A DNA stretch of 64,000 nt from positions 141,165,934 to 141,229,933 of the forward strand of contig CM035806.1 in assembly GCA_020466095.1 (NCBI GenBank), given 5' to 3'. The notes beneath the pieces are model-generated. The model was not told the DNA's origin and did no database searches. It was given only the letters and a program-made list of their open reading frames with translations. This DNA is from Chlorops oryzae (Eukaryota; Arthropoda; Insecta; Diptera; Chloropidae). The position numbers and the translations under genes were made by a program. The first letter of the stretch is position 1; the number at the start of each line of letters is the position of its first letter. Below, piece by piece: positions 1-11,417 of the stretch.

Positions 1-2
1 AA

Positions 3-501
3 TATAAGCTGAAAGCCATCGTCAACAGTGTCCTAGATTTTTATGATTTAGCTCGCAGTCTCTCTAAGAACATCTTCTTTAAATATGTGGCAAAAATAGA
101 AATTAATGAAAAGATAGCCATGTTGGATGAACAATGGGAAGGGCTGAAACATATACCAGGCATTCAATCAAAACATTTCTTCAAATTTGAAGAGACTCGT
201 AGCATTTCTGTGGTGCGCACCTCACGGCCTCATTTTAAATGCAAATTGGTTTTGAAGTCGCCAAAAATCACCACTAATAGAGAAAGTGATTGGAATGATG
301 ACGACTTGACGACCTCTTTCAAATCTCAAAATACGAAAAGAAACTCCGCATCCTGATATATCTGTGCCTTTAGTTTCGGATCAACGAAAATCTTTATTAC
401 CCCTTAAAAAGAAATGGAGCGTCTTCGATTTTAACAGTGATTCAGATACTGAATTTATAAATGACGAAACTCCACCAACGTCTTTTCAAGCTTCAGAATA
501 A
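3..501 (+). pseudogene. C-terminal fragment of an unknown element-encoded protein, frameshifted
   Basis: An open frame enters from the left edge of the window (codons in phase from base 3) and reads into an acidic, Asp/Ser-rich C-terminus. About 100 codons in, near 309-314, one extra base shifts the frame; the second frame then continues to a TAA at 499-501. The tail contains FNSDSDTEFINDETPP. A second copy lies inverted at 18525-18896. That copy lacks the extra base but has its own nonsense codon, so the two copies carry different lesions, as expected for decayed repeats. I do not recognise the family. Because it recurs with the same flanking motifs (GTTGCACCCGCGAT), I infer it belongs to a mobile element, but no catalytic motif is visible in this terminal piece. 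The upstream part is outside the window. Confidence 0.55.
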
Positions 502-1000
502 TGACGATGAGCATGTCCTGAAACTACTACTGTCCAAATTTCTGTTTTAAAAAGATATTTTTGCGATGGTTTGTATGTCCCCGTACAATTGCTCTGCAAA
601 AACCGGCAAAAAAAAAAAAGACTGGTTGCACCCGCGATTCATATAAAAATGAATAACTCTTTGTTTATATTTCTCTTGTTAACACTTTTCATTTCCTGTA
701 GTTTGTTAAATATACATCTAAGAAAATATTAAGGCATAACACATAAAATGTATCACAATTAACAGATTTATCGTTTTTTGTTTCTATCTAGAAACGTAGG
801 GCAAATTGTTGCACCCACGCATGTGCTAATCGAAAGATATTTCAAATTATCGCAAATATTTTTTTCCCACATACTTCGAATCAAATTCGAAGCATTTTGA
901 ACGGGTTTCCTTATCTAGATGTATTATTACCTATTAAATATGTTTTTTATTATTTAAATATAAACATTTAATATATGTTGATCCCGTCATATTCTTAATT
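502..1000. repeat. 3' flank of the unknown element with GTTGCACCCGCGAT motifs
   Basis: The motif GTTGCACCCGCGATT lies at 625-639 and a diverged form, GTTGCACCCACGCATG, at 808-823. The segment around 713-806 (including a CATCTAA stretch and AGAAACGTAGGGC) matches the inverted copy at about 18420-18515. The rest of the interval is AT-rich and I see nothing else in it. No clear terminus of this copy can be found on the right. Confidence 0.5.
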
Positions 1001-1009
1001 TGCCCCCCA

Positions 1010-1073
1010 CCATGGATAGAGGGGGCCCCAAAAAAAATTCTCCCGGGCCCCGCAAGGTGAAGTTACGCCACTG
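1010..1073 (-). mobile_element. Candidate hAT-like terminal fragment
   Basis: Read on the minus strand this begins CAGTGGCGTAACTTCACC and continues into a G/C-run-rich stretch. It resembles the ends of the small hAT-type element at 53981-54076 (CAGCGGCGTAGCGAGG). No partner end or 8-bp duplication was found, so this is a fragment or a chance match. Confidence 0.3.
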
Positions 1074-2203
1074 GTCTTTAGGCATTACAAAACTATAACT
1101 AGTGATTATTTTCTGATGTTTTTTTGCGATTATTACAATTTCGGAGGGAGCTTGGAGCCGCCGAGACACCGAGGTACCTGTGTACCAGTGAATAATTAAG
1201 GAAATTAAGGTCATTTCACAGGCAACATGAAATAGTTGTGCATGGAAGAATAGCTTTTTTTTTTTGTTACTGAAATTAAAAAAAAAAAAAGGTTCGGTTA
1301 TTATGGGAAAATTTGCGCCTAGTTAAAAACTCAATGCACTGATGTGGCGCAGCTAGCTAAAAATCTTTGTGCCCAATTTCACCCCAGGATGGTATATGAG
1401 GTCGTATGCATTACCGCCTACGGCCTACGAAATGTGTTGCGGTTCATCGCTTCTGTAAGCAGCATTTTGGCCGCTGTCCCGGTTTCAAATTGAGCAGAAA
1501 TTGGCATATGGAAAGTTCTTTTATGCCAATGAAAATATGATTATAATTCTTTGCGTTTGAGAGGAGCTTTGAACCACCTCCCCCGACCTTAGCCAGTGCC
1601 ACGCTTATTGCTGTTTGTCCGACACGCGTAACTGAGCAACAGGTTTATAAATAAAGCAGTAACAGTCAAACTACACGACAATTCAACTAAATGCAGGCGT
1701 ATTTGTTTAATTATTCAAATCCATGTCATGTACCGAAGTTAATTATGCGCCATACATGGTGTATTGTGCGATTCTTGCTGGTTTTGTTGGCAATTGTGTG
1801 CGGTTGTGGTCTGTGTTTTTTTTTTTTTTTTTTTTAAAGAACCACTCAGCATATACGGCATCATGTTTACTTGATAACTTTTGTCATAAAATTTTCCTCA
1901 ATTGAGGGCTTTTTGTTTGGCAAATATAATTATACATCTGTATAAAGTATTAGGATAGATCCTCCATGGAATGTGATATTTCTTTTGTCGACTATCACTG
2001 TCAACGCTCCTGTTCAGATGCAACGTTAGCAAAGGGCTTCCAAGTAAGTTCGCTAGCTTCGCTCATTCTGAGATGGTAAGCAATCGAAGAGAATTGAATG
2101 CGCAGGGTTGCATCCGACTTTTTGGTCTTTCTTCGGCATGACAAATGTATATGTGTACATATATTGTGCGGAGATTTTGAAGAATTCAAAAGTTCTTTAG
2201 AAC

Positions 2204-2205
<2 letters not shown>
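1074..2205. other. No gene seen; AT-rich DNA with poly(T) runs
   Basis: Apart from the repeat fragment at 1391-1476 I see only homopolymer runs (1255-1265, 1815-1836) and unique-looking sequence with no long or conserved open frame. Confidence 0.5.
1391..1476 (-). repeat. Terminal fragment of the 56.3-kb MITE family
   Basis: These bases match the reverse complement of 56310-56388 almost throughout. Shared blocks include GGTATATGAGG, GCATTACCGCCTA, GTTCATCGCTTCTGTAAGC and CATTTTGGCCGCTG. The copy here extends only this far. Confidence 0.65.

Positions 2206-2265
<60 letters not shown>
2206..2265. repeat. (CT)n then (CA)n microsatellite
   Basis: A compound dinucleotide run, CT for about 45 bases followed by CA. 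Open frames on both strands across it are repeat artefacts. Confidence 0.95.
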
Positions 2266-2268
<3 letters not shown>

Positions 2269-2409
2269 TCACACAAACTCACACTCACTTTCTCTTTATT
2301 TATCTCTGTATCTCTCCCACTATACGGGGCTGCCAGCTAATTCAACTATTAGCTAATTAATTGTGTATGCACTTAAAGTATTTGTTGGACATAATGCGAT
2401 TATTCTAAT

Positions 2410-2699
2410 CAAGGGCGTATTTGACGGGGGAAAGTTGGGGCGATTGCCCCTTTTACGACGGAATCAACTTGAAAATCGTTCCATAAGTCTAAATTTAGTT
2501 AAATTTTGAACTAAAAAAGAAAGAGTGCACCCTTCATCATAATTATTACATTTTATTTTAATATATTTTTTCAAAGTTTCATTATAAATCTATATACCTA
2601 CATTCATACATACATATAAAGCCATTTGTGTTTCAATGATTGTGAAAAATTATTTTTAAAAATTTGTAGAAAAATTTCAACAACTCCCTACACCCGCTG
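2410..2699. mobile_element. Candidate hAT-like MITE
   Basis: The left side begins CAAGGGCGTATTTGACGGGG; the right side read in reverse begins CAGCGGGTGTAGGGAGTTG. Both resemble the CAG(C/T)GGCGTA ends seen elsewhere in this window, but the inverted match is weak and the flanking octamers differ. Confidence 0.25.
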
Positions 2700-5162
2700 A
2701 CAGTACAAAATAAATTAAAAATGATTTTATTTTCATTCTATTATTATATTCGATCTATTTCGTTCTATTATGACCGCTCGTAGGGCTCGATCGGCCAATT
2801 GATAATAAAACTGTTAAAACTGACGTTATTTTGTTGTTTTGCCGGCGACGTTTCTGTCTTCTCCTACGATAAAATACTCTCGTACATGCAACGTTCATAC
2901 AACGAACATACGTTCATGCATCATGCAATTGGTATGATGGGCGGGCGGTGCCCGTTCATCGGGACACTCCATTCGCCATGATTGCCTACCGAAAAGAGAG
3001 TGTATAATTTTCACTAATATCGCAACTATTGCCACAAATGTGTCATCGTTTGTAGCATATTGGTATGTCAGGAGCTTGCAGGGGCACGCCACATACTGCT
3101 CGCATTACAGCCACAATTTTGGCCGCACTCCCCAAGTGCTCCACATGTGAGCACGGCGGCAACGGCAACGACAACGGCAACGACTACAGCGATGCGATGG
3201 CGATGGCGATGACGGCAATAGTGACAAGAGCAATGCGAATTTGGCATCCACAAAAGGGGAGCATTGAGCGGAGACAATCACTGATTCGATACAAATTCAG
3301 TTGTGCGATGACGCGCCGGAACGAGAGGGTTCAGAACGTGACGGGACGCGACGGGACGCGTTAGGCGATCCATAACACAGGCAGAATTTTGACTGCCTTG
3401 TCTGCCTGCCTGCCTGCTGCCTGCTTGCTTGCCTACTCGCCACACTCTGGCACTTTATCGTCTCGTTCATCCACGTCCACACGTCCATAGGTGTACATGA
3501 ACTCGTGCTTTCGTGCGTTTTTCTTTTCGTGCCATTTTTGTTTTCACAATATTTTTTTTTGTTCTTCTTTTCTTTCTTTTATTTATTTTTGGACGTGGGC
3601 TCCAACAGCGTCAGACTGTCTGGTATGTTGTACGCCTGTATTGCGTTAGTGTTTTGGGGCTTTCTGCCAGCGGTTGGTTGGCGCTGTTTTCTACTATTTC
3701 TTGGACTTCTCTGCGTCTCTACTTTGACTTCCCCCGGAACCGAGAGCAAGACCGACTGTCGTTCTCTCGTTTGGGGATCGACCATGTGTGCAATGCATGA
3801 GTCTGCGGTCGTCTAGAGAGTCCAATGCAACGAAAGCATGATTTTATGGCTTTTACTCGATTGTGGTAAGCAATCAGTTGCCAGTCAACAAATCTTCTAA
3901 GTTGATTTTTTCTTTTTCTTTTTTTTTTTTTTTTTTTTGTTCTTTAATTCCATCGTAATCCAATAATCTGAAGTGTCTGGACATCGACTGGGCTTCAAAG
4001 AATGTCGATGAGGGCCAGTTCATTGCAGCAGGAGGTGTAAAGAGGTGATTTTTCGCGGGTCCGGTATCCCAAAGTTGTGGCCATACAAATCCCGTGGGAT
4101 TCACTTCAAAGCAGGTAGGTGAGCTTCTGTTTGGTCATACTTTTAGAAATTCTATTCCAATTCCTCTACGAGGTCCCGTTTTCGTTTTGTTTTCGGTCTC
4201 ACTTTCGATTACTTGAAAAATTACTTTCCTTCGGGCAACTAAAGACTCTCTACGGCCTCTACGAACTTCTTCAAGGAGGGCCGGAGTCGTTAAGCTTTTT
4301 TATTTCCGTTCATTTGTTTCATTATGCTCGAAGGGGTCACTATATGACGTCCCATGTTGTGGTGTTCCTGATTGTTTACAAAAGGGCCATATTTCGTGAA
4401 AACGTAAGCCGTGTTTTATGAGCGCCCACGGAATGCTTATAAAACAGTGATGCTCAACGTAGTACTCTTAAGATTGACAGCTTGTGCAATCTCTGGTTCA
4501 TAAGATGTCCGAATTCTGTCAATCGCATTCATTCGTTACGAACATTTTTTTTTTTTTTTTTGAGGAAATCATCAAATGCAGACGAAGTCGTTGTAACGCC
4601 ACTGAATATACTGACATACATGTAATGGGCAATGTCGCATAACACTTCACATGCATATTTCTCTGCTTGTCACACAACATTCAAAAAATTTCGAAATCCC
4701 AAAATATAACGCTTTAAAGAATAAAAAATAAATAAAAAATAAAAAAAAAAACAAAAAACTTACATAAATATGCCACCGCCACACAGTGGGACCACTCTAC
4801 AAATCTTGCGGAAAAAACATGACCAGTGGTCGAATCATAATGAAAATCGGTATACCTGGTTTAATTGAGGTAGTTAAGAAAAACCAGTTATGAAGCTCTC
4901 TTATCTTATATTGCTCTATTAGATGACATCACTTAATTGAAAAAATCGGATAGTCGAAAAGTCCTATCTTTTCCGCTGAAATCCCACCGTGCATCATTTG
5001 ATTTCGGAAGCGGAGGATCGAGGTCTCTTAAAGGAGCGTACCTACAGTTTCTGTTTTCACTTTCCATAATGCTGTGACGTGCTGCTGATTGGGCGATTTT
5101 TGGTCGCATTGTTTTACATGCTGGTTGGCATTTGTCTGCTACAGTGCAACTCTTGTTCCATT
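2700..5162. other. No gene supported; mixed unique and low-complexity DNA
   Basis: Contains GGCAAC/GATGGC trinucleotide-like repeats at about 3150-3215, TGCC tetranucleotides at 3395-3435, and T-runs at 3550, 3910-3938 and 4543-4561. Short open frames here have no recognisable domains. I looked for transposon ends around 4446-4606 and rejected them. Confidence 0.4.
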
Positions 5163-5469
5163 CCCAGCCGGAAATTTCACTACTTCTGCAGTACTTCCGA
5201 AGTGGTGAAAATTCATACTGCGACTACTCGCATTACTAACCCTTATTTCTAATGAAATTTGATAGGAAATGGCCGCTATTTTCAGTACTTCAAAATTCAT
5301 GTGGTAAAGGAGTTTATGGCCCTAAATCGCATGAAAGCTTCATTTGAGAAAAGAGTACATGCTGGCTGGCTGAAATGGATCCAACGTGCATGATTTTATC
5401 ATTTGAAAATAGAGTATATAATGCTAATACGAATGAAAATTTCATTTAAAATAAGTAAACGCTACTGGG
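5163..5469. mobile_element. Candidate MITE of the CCCAGC-ended family
   Basis: Left end CCCAGCCGGAAATTTCACTAC minus its last base matches the family consensus; the right end is GCTACTGGG. Only the outer bases are inverted-repeated, so the boundaries are tentative. Confidence 0.3.
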
Positions 5470-5676
5470 ATCTGGGAAGGAAAGAAACAGAAATATTTTT
5501 TATTTTTAAATTTTGTATTTCCATTTCTTTTGATAGCACTTCATTGACTATGTTATAATATAACGGTAGCTCATAGTATTGATCAACAATAACATAAAAC
5601 TTTACTGGTTCTATCACAATTGTTTAGTTTTAAATGCACTTCAATGAAAAGCAGAAGTGAATTAAACTTGCTCAAA

Positions 5677-5872
5677 CGGGTATGTGATTATTTTCCCTTT
5701 CCCGGGGAATTCAATTCCCCAACTGATGTGATTTCCCTTTCTCTAGATTGTGGAGGAATTATCTATTAAAGTAATTCAATTTCCCTCTCAATCTAGGAAA
5801 AAGGGGAATAAACCACTTCAATTTCGATACTGAATTACCTTTCCCGGGAAAGGGAATCGAATCACATACCCG
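5677..5872. mobile_element. 196-bp MITE with CGGGTATGTGATT ends
   Basis: The left end CGGGTATGTGATT followed by TTCCCTTTCCCGGG is mirrored on the right by CCCGGGAAAGGGAA then AATCACATACCCG. The whole segment is largely self-complementary with CCCGGG words near each end. It encodes nothing. It ends 27 bases before the LINE insertion starts. The target duplication is unclear. Confidence 0.7.
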
Positions 5873-5899
5873 AAAAAATGTGTTCATCATAGCAGACAT

Positions 5900-6958
5900 A
5901 GCTGTTGTATAAAATTAAAAAAATGCTTCCGGTAAATTTTTATCTCATGATAAAATCGTACCTCACCGAACGACACTTTTATGTGAAACAAGGCGAAAGT
6001 CGCTCTGACCTAAACAAAATAAATGCTGGCGTCCCCCAAGGCAGTGTGCTAGGCCCCATCCTTTATTTAATTTTCACAGCTGACCTGCCAGTGACAGAAA
6101 ACGATATTGTTGGTACCTTTGCTGATGATACTGCTATATTATCATCAGATGAAAATGCCTTTGACGCATCTCTAAAACTACAATCAAGTCTAAGCAAGGT
6201 CTCGAACTGGTTAAACAAATGGCGCATTAAGACCAATGAAAATAAATCTCAACAAGTTACCTTTACTCTTAGGCGAGATACATGCCCGCCTGTGCGAATC
6301 AACAACTCTGAAATCCCGCAAGCAAATGAAGCTAAATATCTTGGTATGCACCTGGATCGAAGGTTAACATGGAAAAAAACATATTTTTACCAAACGAAAA
6401 GCTTTGGGCATTAAACTTCGAAGTATATACTGGCTTCTCGCTCGTCACTCAAAGCTGTCTATTGACAATAAAATCCTGCTCTACAAAGCGGTAATTAAAC
6501 CCATCTGGACGTACGGTATCCAATTATGGGGTACCGCTTCCCACTCAAATATTGAAATACTTCAGCGCTTCCAATCAAAAGTACTTCGCATTCTTGTTGA
6601 TTCACCATGGTTTGTGACGAACGCTCAATTACACAGGGATCTCAACATCCCATTTGTCAAAGATGAAATTAAATATCACGCTATAAGATATCGTCAGCGC
6701 ATTCAGACCCATCCTAATGAATTAGCCTCCAACCTAATGTCTTCAGATGCAACTTTTAACAGATTAAAAAGGAAAGCTCCAAGGGATCTTTGAATATCCT
6801 TCAGAATAAGTTATAACTGGTTAATTGTTAATAAAAAAATAAAAAAAATTTAAGTTTTAAATAATATTAGGGTGCATCACTGGATGCACGCCTAGCAGTC
6901 AATCCCATTCTATGTTTAAAAATTGTTAATAGCCTAAAAGGCAAAATACAATATTATA

Positions 6959-6994
<36 letters not shown>
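5900..6994 (+). mobile_element. 5'-truncated jockey-clade LINE with TSD and poly(A)
   Basis: The 13-bp sequence TCATAGCAGACAT occurs at 5887-5899 immediately before the insert and again at 6995-7007 immediately after a run of about 30 A residues (6965-6994). This is the signature of target-primed reverse transcription. The insert starts inside the reverse-transcriptase coding region, so the copy is 5'-truncated. The 3' UTR (6794-6964) carries a hairpin at 6871-6888, GTGCATC-ACTG-GATGCAC. Confidence 0.93.
5902..6793 (+). pseudogene. Reverse transcriptase C-terminal part of a jockey-clade LINE, one frameshift
   Basis: The first frame gives the conserved GVPQGSVLGP block and the FADD catalytic motif of non-LTR reverse transcriptases, followed by the thumb region. 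At the A7 run 6373-6379 one extra A breaks the frame; the second frame continues from about 6380 with the typical KILLYKAVIKPIWTYGIQLW and LQRFQSKVLRI segments to the TGA at 6791-6793. The N-terminal endonuclease and the first reverse-transcriptase motifs are missing. A related, more diverged copy lies inverted at 36880-37910. Not translatable as one protein. Confidence 0.92.
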
Positions 6995-6999
<5 letters not shown>

Positions 7000-7007
7000 G
7001 CAGACAT

Positions 7008-8824
7008 CTTGAAAATATGCAAAACACTGTTTTTATGAAAATTGCATAAGATCTTTATTGAAAGAAGGAGTAATCAACCCTTTTTCAAATGAAAAATTCG
7101 TTTGAAGAACAATCTCTTTTAACGAGCTCTTGTTTCCATGAAATTTTCACTAGAAAATCATTCGAAACAGCACCAATTGGTCTCTTTACAAATGAATTCT
7201 TCAATACTTCTGCATCGATGATTTTGTCATGCATGCGATAAAATCCGGCTGGGTTCCTATTGCAGCAAGTTTTGCTTTTTTACTATGTAAATATGTACTA
7301 CAAATGGGTAGATGGCGGCATCCGTTTAACGCAAACTCTAAAACGAAATTCGCTTCAGCGAAGTTTTGGGCTAGTTTGATCGGTGGAATTTTCGGAAGTT
7401 AGCCGAGCGTGTATGTGCTTATGTAAGCAGGAACTAACAGAATCCTTGTTTGGGCTTACAGCCTATTATTTGTATATACTCTGAATGTCTTTCCTTTCAC
7501 GAGGACCCTATCAAATAAGGGCCTCTTGAGCCGATGAAGAAAAACAAAAAAATATTTGAAGAGCTATCGAAGTAAATCTCTTGAATCAATTGCAACAATG
7601 CCAGCACTAAATAAAAAGGCTCCCTGTATTTCGAAATGGACACGATTTAAGCTCTTCTTTGTTTTTATCATCATCGTTGTTGTTGTTGTTGTGGTTGCTG
7701 CTGCTGCTGTTATTGTCAGAAAGGAGAACGTGCAACTTCAAGTGACCCAGACACTGTTATTTTATGTCTAGACAGAGCCGACAGGCACAGATGACAGACA
7801 GACAAACAGACAGGCGAATGGACGGACAGACAGAGGCAGACAAGCGAGCGCAAAAGAATGACAACAGAGACGAGAATGGGCATATAGACATGCAGGCAGC
7901 GGGACAACGAGACAGACAATCGGACAGGCAATGCGAATGACAGCGAGAGCGAGCGAGAGAGCGAGAGAGCTTGAGAGACGACAGCTCTAGTCGTATGCAA
8001 TTGCATTTTAAGCCTGCGATGGGGCTGCCTGCAAAGTCAGCCAATTTAAACCAACAACAACAACAACAACAACAACGAAAACAGAAAAGACTGCAGTCGG
8101 CTTTGCCAGCACCGGCCACGATACGAGCAAGACAGTAAGATAAACGGCCAGATACCAGACACAGTGCAATGCATTCGAGCACGTGTGCCTACCGCAGCTG
8201 TCAATGGATTATTTTTTGTCGTACAATTTCTTTTATCGACTTTGATGAAGCGGTTATGGGAAGAAAAATTCTTATTTTATTCCGCTCCCTTTTTTTTTTT
8301 TTTATACATATTTTCCTTCTTCAAAATCATTACAATTAAGGATTCGACCCGAGCATTGCCGGGTATTTCTATTTCTAACAAATTTTTTTTTTTTGTTGCT
8401 CTTCATGGATGAAATCAAATCGTTACACTCTATTCTCTATCAATTTTATTCATTAACATATAGGCGTTTAATAGTTATGAAGGATTAGCCCAGCAGGAAA
8501 TAGCATCGGCATGAATATCGATTGAGTTAGTAGGCCATTTTGATTTGAATTTTTTTACGCGAACTCGTTTTGATTGACATACACATTTGATGGTTATCGT
8601 CATTTCGGATGACATTTCCTAATGAGAACAGAAAAAATAAAAAATAAAATAAAGCAAGCACCCATCAAAGTTGCATTGAAATTGCACAAAGTATATACAC
8701 CCTGACAATTTCCCAGATCCCAGCTCAGTCAGTCAATTCAACAAACAACGCGCTCGTCTTTCGTATAATTAATCACACTAACAACACACAAAAAACGAAA
8801 AACAAAAGATGTTAGGGTGTTATA
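7008..8824. other. No gene supported; microsatellite-rich DNA
   Basis: Holds a GTT/GCT trinucleotide stretch at 7675-7715, GACA/CAGA tetranucleotide DNA at about 7780-7985, a (CAA)n run at 8047-8075, and T-runs near 8287 and 8382. Cys-, Ser- and Leu-rich open frames across it are products of these repeats. Confidence 0.5.
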
Positions 8825-9287
8825 TAGTGATGCCCCGAATAGTGGATTTGGCCGAATACCGAATACCGAATATTCGGTCAACCTCTCGGCCGAATAACGA
8901 ATATTCGGCAACCGAATATTCGGCACGTAGTAAAGACAGCTTGGGCCTACTCGCGACTAGCTGGAGTCAAGACAAAAGCTGCCGCTGAAAAATTTGCCCA
9001 CTGTTTATAATGTTTTCGAAGAAAATTTAGAAGAAGCTAGCGTACATTTAATATTTCTAAAGAATAAAATGCAAATCTGCTGTATTTTTAGTTCTCGTTA
9101 ATTAATTTTTTTCACGTTATTGTGAGAAAAATTTAATTTGTAGTTAGTGTTGATTTTTTTAATAAGTTATTTCTACTATTCGGTATTCGGCCGAATATTT
9201 TAACTATTCGGCCGAATACCGAATACTGAAAAATGACGCCGAATAGGCCGAATACCGAATAGTGGCCGAATATTCGTGGCATCACTA
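8825..9287. mobile_element. 463-bp hAT-type MITE with CGAATATTCGG words
   Basis: Terminal inverted repeats are TAGTGATGCC at 8825 and GGCATCACTA at 9278-9287. The 8 bases outside are GTGTTATA on the left and CTGTTATA on the right, a 7/8 duplication as expected for hAT. Both ends contain clusters of the palindrome-like words CGAATATTCGG and CCGAATACCG. The interior is AT-rich and non-coding. Confidence 0.88.
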
Positions 9288-9306
9288 CTGTTATAGTCCG
9301 ATATAC

Positions 9307-10078
9307 TTAATACCCGACACAGATGATTTATATAAGATTCCATCGGAGGCTTAAATATAAGCTCAAATCCGAATTTCATTGAAATACATACATACATACC
9401 TCGAACAATTCAGAGTTTAAAGCAAATTCTGCCGTTTTTGTGACAGACCCTAGAATTGAAGGTACCTACCGTTAAAAAACGACCGATTCAATCGATTTTT
9501 GTAGAAAATTTTCATGACTAAAAGAAAAGGCCATATGTACATGTACATATAAGTAGTTATATAACCTTAGTTCAAGTCCCAGTTGAATTTCAAGTGTAAG
9601 AGTCAATTTTCGGCAGACTCAATTTTGCCACGCCCCATTTACGAAATTTTCGAATATATGTACATCTAATGCCTTTAAATATGTCCGAAATCGAATTTCA
9701 GCAAAATGTCTCCAAAAAATCAGGGCTGAGAGCAATTTTTGTAAAATTCATAACAAACCCTGGTACTGGAGGTACCCCTAAAAATGGGCCAATCGGATCC
9801 ATTCTCGAACTTGATCTTACTCATGTCCCTGCCAACACGCACACCTAGACAGCTCAACTCCTTCGATAAGAAAACTGTATACGGACAGACACACACAGAC
9901 TGACAGTCAGGCAGATAAGCAGACGGATAGACTGATGGACATGGCTTAATCGAATCTCCCGGTGACGCTGATCAATTCTATTTACTTACATTTTGTATGG
10001 TCTATCTCGATTGGTTCTGGGTGTTACACACATACGCACAAACACAATATACCCTCGAAACAGAGTAAGTCGGGTATA
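9307..10078. mobile_element. Dispersed repeat ending in TTAATACCCGACACA / GTCGGGTATAA
   Basis: The left end TTAATACCCGACACAG is mirrored by AGTAAGTCGGGTATAA on the right. Internal blocks such as CTGGTACTGGAGGTACCCCT recur, in diverged form, within the element (around 9450) and at 59930-59955. The right-end motif recurs at 23430-23500 and 60140-60170. No coding capacity; probably a non-autonomous DNA element. Confidence 0.55.
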
Positions 10079-11417
10079 AAAAAAAAATGGAAAAAAATGC
10101 TTGAGAATCAAAAGCGATGAGTTGCTAAAAACGAAGTCGTAAAGATTGAAGAGACAGTTCCATCGGGACCAGTTGAAATTGCAAATGGGCTTCGGAATCT
10201 AAGTTAGAGCCGAAGCTAAATTCGAAGTCGGAATAGCAGCGAAAACAATGACACAGTCGCAGAGTTACCCCGATTCCGTTTTTTTTTTTTTTTTTTGTTT
10301 GTTTGTTGCTTTTACTGCTGCTGCAACAACAATAATAGCAATAACAATATCAAGGGTAACAGTAGCTTTGCCAGTAACGGGAAAAAAGCAAACAACTCTG
10401 TGAGTACCAAATGAGAACGAGCAGGGGGAACGAGAAGAATGTCAGCAACAACAGCACCAACAACAAAAAACAGTCTAGACAGAGACTAGACTCTATAAAA
10501 ATAATTATTATCGGTTGCAATTTCTTGCACTCGCATCGTTTTAAGCCATTTTTTCAATGCTTTATTTCTTCTTTTTTTCCCTCGCTCTCGCTCTCCCTGT
10601 CTCTGTATCGCTCTCTCTCTCTCTTTCTCCCTGTTTCTTTATCTTTTGTTTGAACATTTTTTCGTCTTTTGTTGTCATTGATTTGGGCTTTTTCATTGAG
10701 CAATGAACACAAATTTATGTGAGGGTGGCAGAGGCGGTTCCATGCTCGTATTGCTAGGCATAAAATTTTCCTTTCTTCTCCATTCTTTTCCTCTTCTTCT
10801 CCTTGAAGGCATGAAGTCAAATGATAGTCAAAGCAATGGATGATATTTCAATGTGTGCGGAAGAAGGAAATGGCTGAACGAACGAACGAAGGAACGAATG
10901 GATATCTAAAAGATGAAATGAGAGATGGACTCTAAGGCTTTTGTTAATTAAACGTTGAACGTAAAAACATTCTCAGTATAGATTTTTAATTTTGAATGTT
11001 TCCAAGAGGGAATCACAAATGGCTCTCGTCAGCTTGCTATGGCAATCTGCCCCCTGAAAGGGATTTTAAAGTTCGGTTGATGTTTGGATACCTTAAAACT
11101 ATCTTAAAAATCATATGGAAACCGATTTCTAGGTTCCTATTGCAAAGTGTCCTTGAAAAACCCTTCTTAGTAAGCCCTTTTTAAAAATTTTATATCTCAA
11201 GAACTACTTAATTGGGTTAGAAAGATGAAACAATTCGCTGATGATAGCGACTAATAGGTAATAAAACAAGAAATCTAAAAAAAAAAAAAATGTTTCAATT
11301 TTACACAGAGAAAAATTTTCCCACAAAAGACCAAAAAAAAAAAATTATTTTTTCTTCTTCCTATTCCCGTTCTTGTGCCACTTTCTTGTTATTTTCGACG
11401 AATTTCTCTAAGGATTA
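10079..11417. other. No gene seen
   Basis: Contains a T-run at 10279-10296, CAA-type repeats near 10320-10470, CT-rich DNA at 10570-10632 and CGAA tetranucleotides around 10877. A MITE-like end (CACAGAGAAAAATTTTCCC) starts at about 11304 but has no partner I can assign. Confidence 0.4.

Noticed and set aside
4446..4606. hAT-like pair CAGTGATGCTCAACG and GTTGTAACGCCACTG
   Set aside because: The ends hardly pair beyond CAGTG and the flanking octamers TTATAAAA and AATATACT differ.
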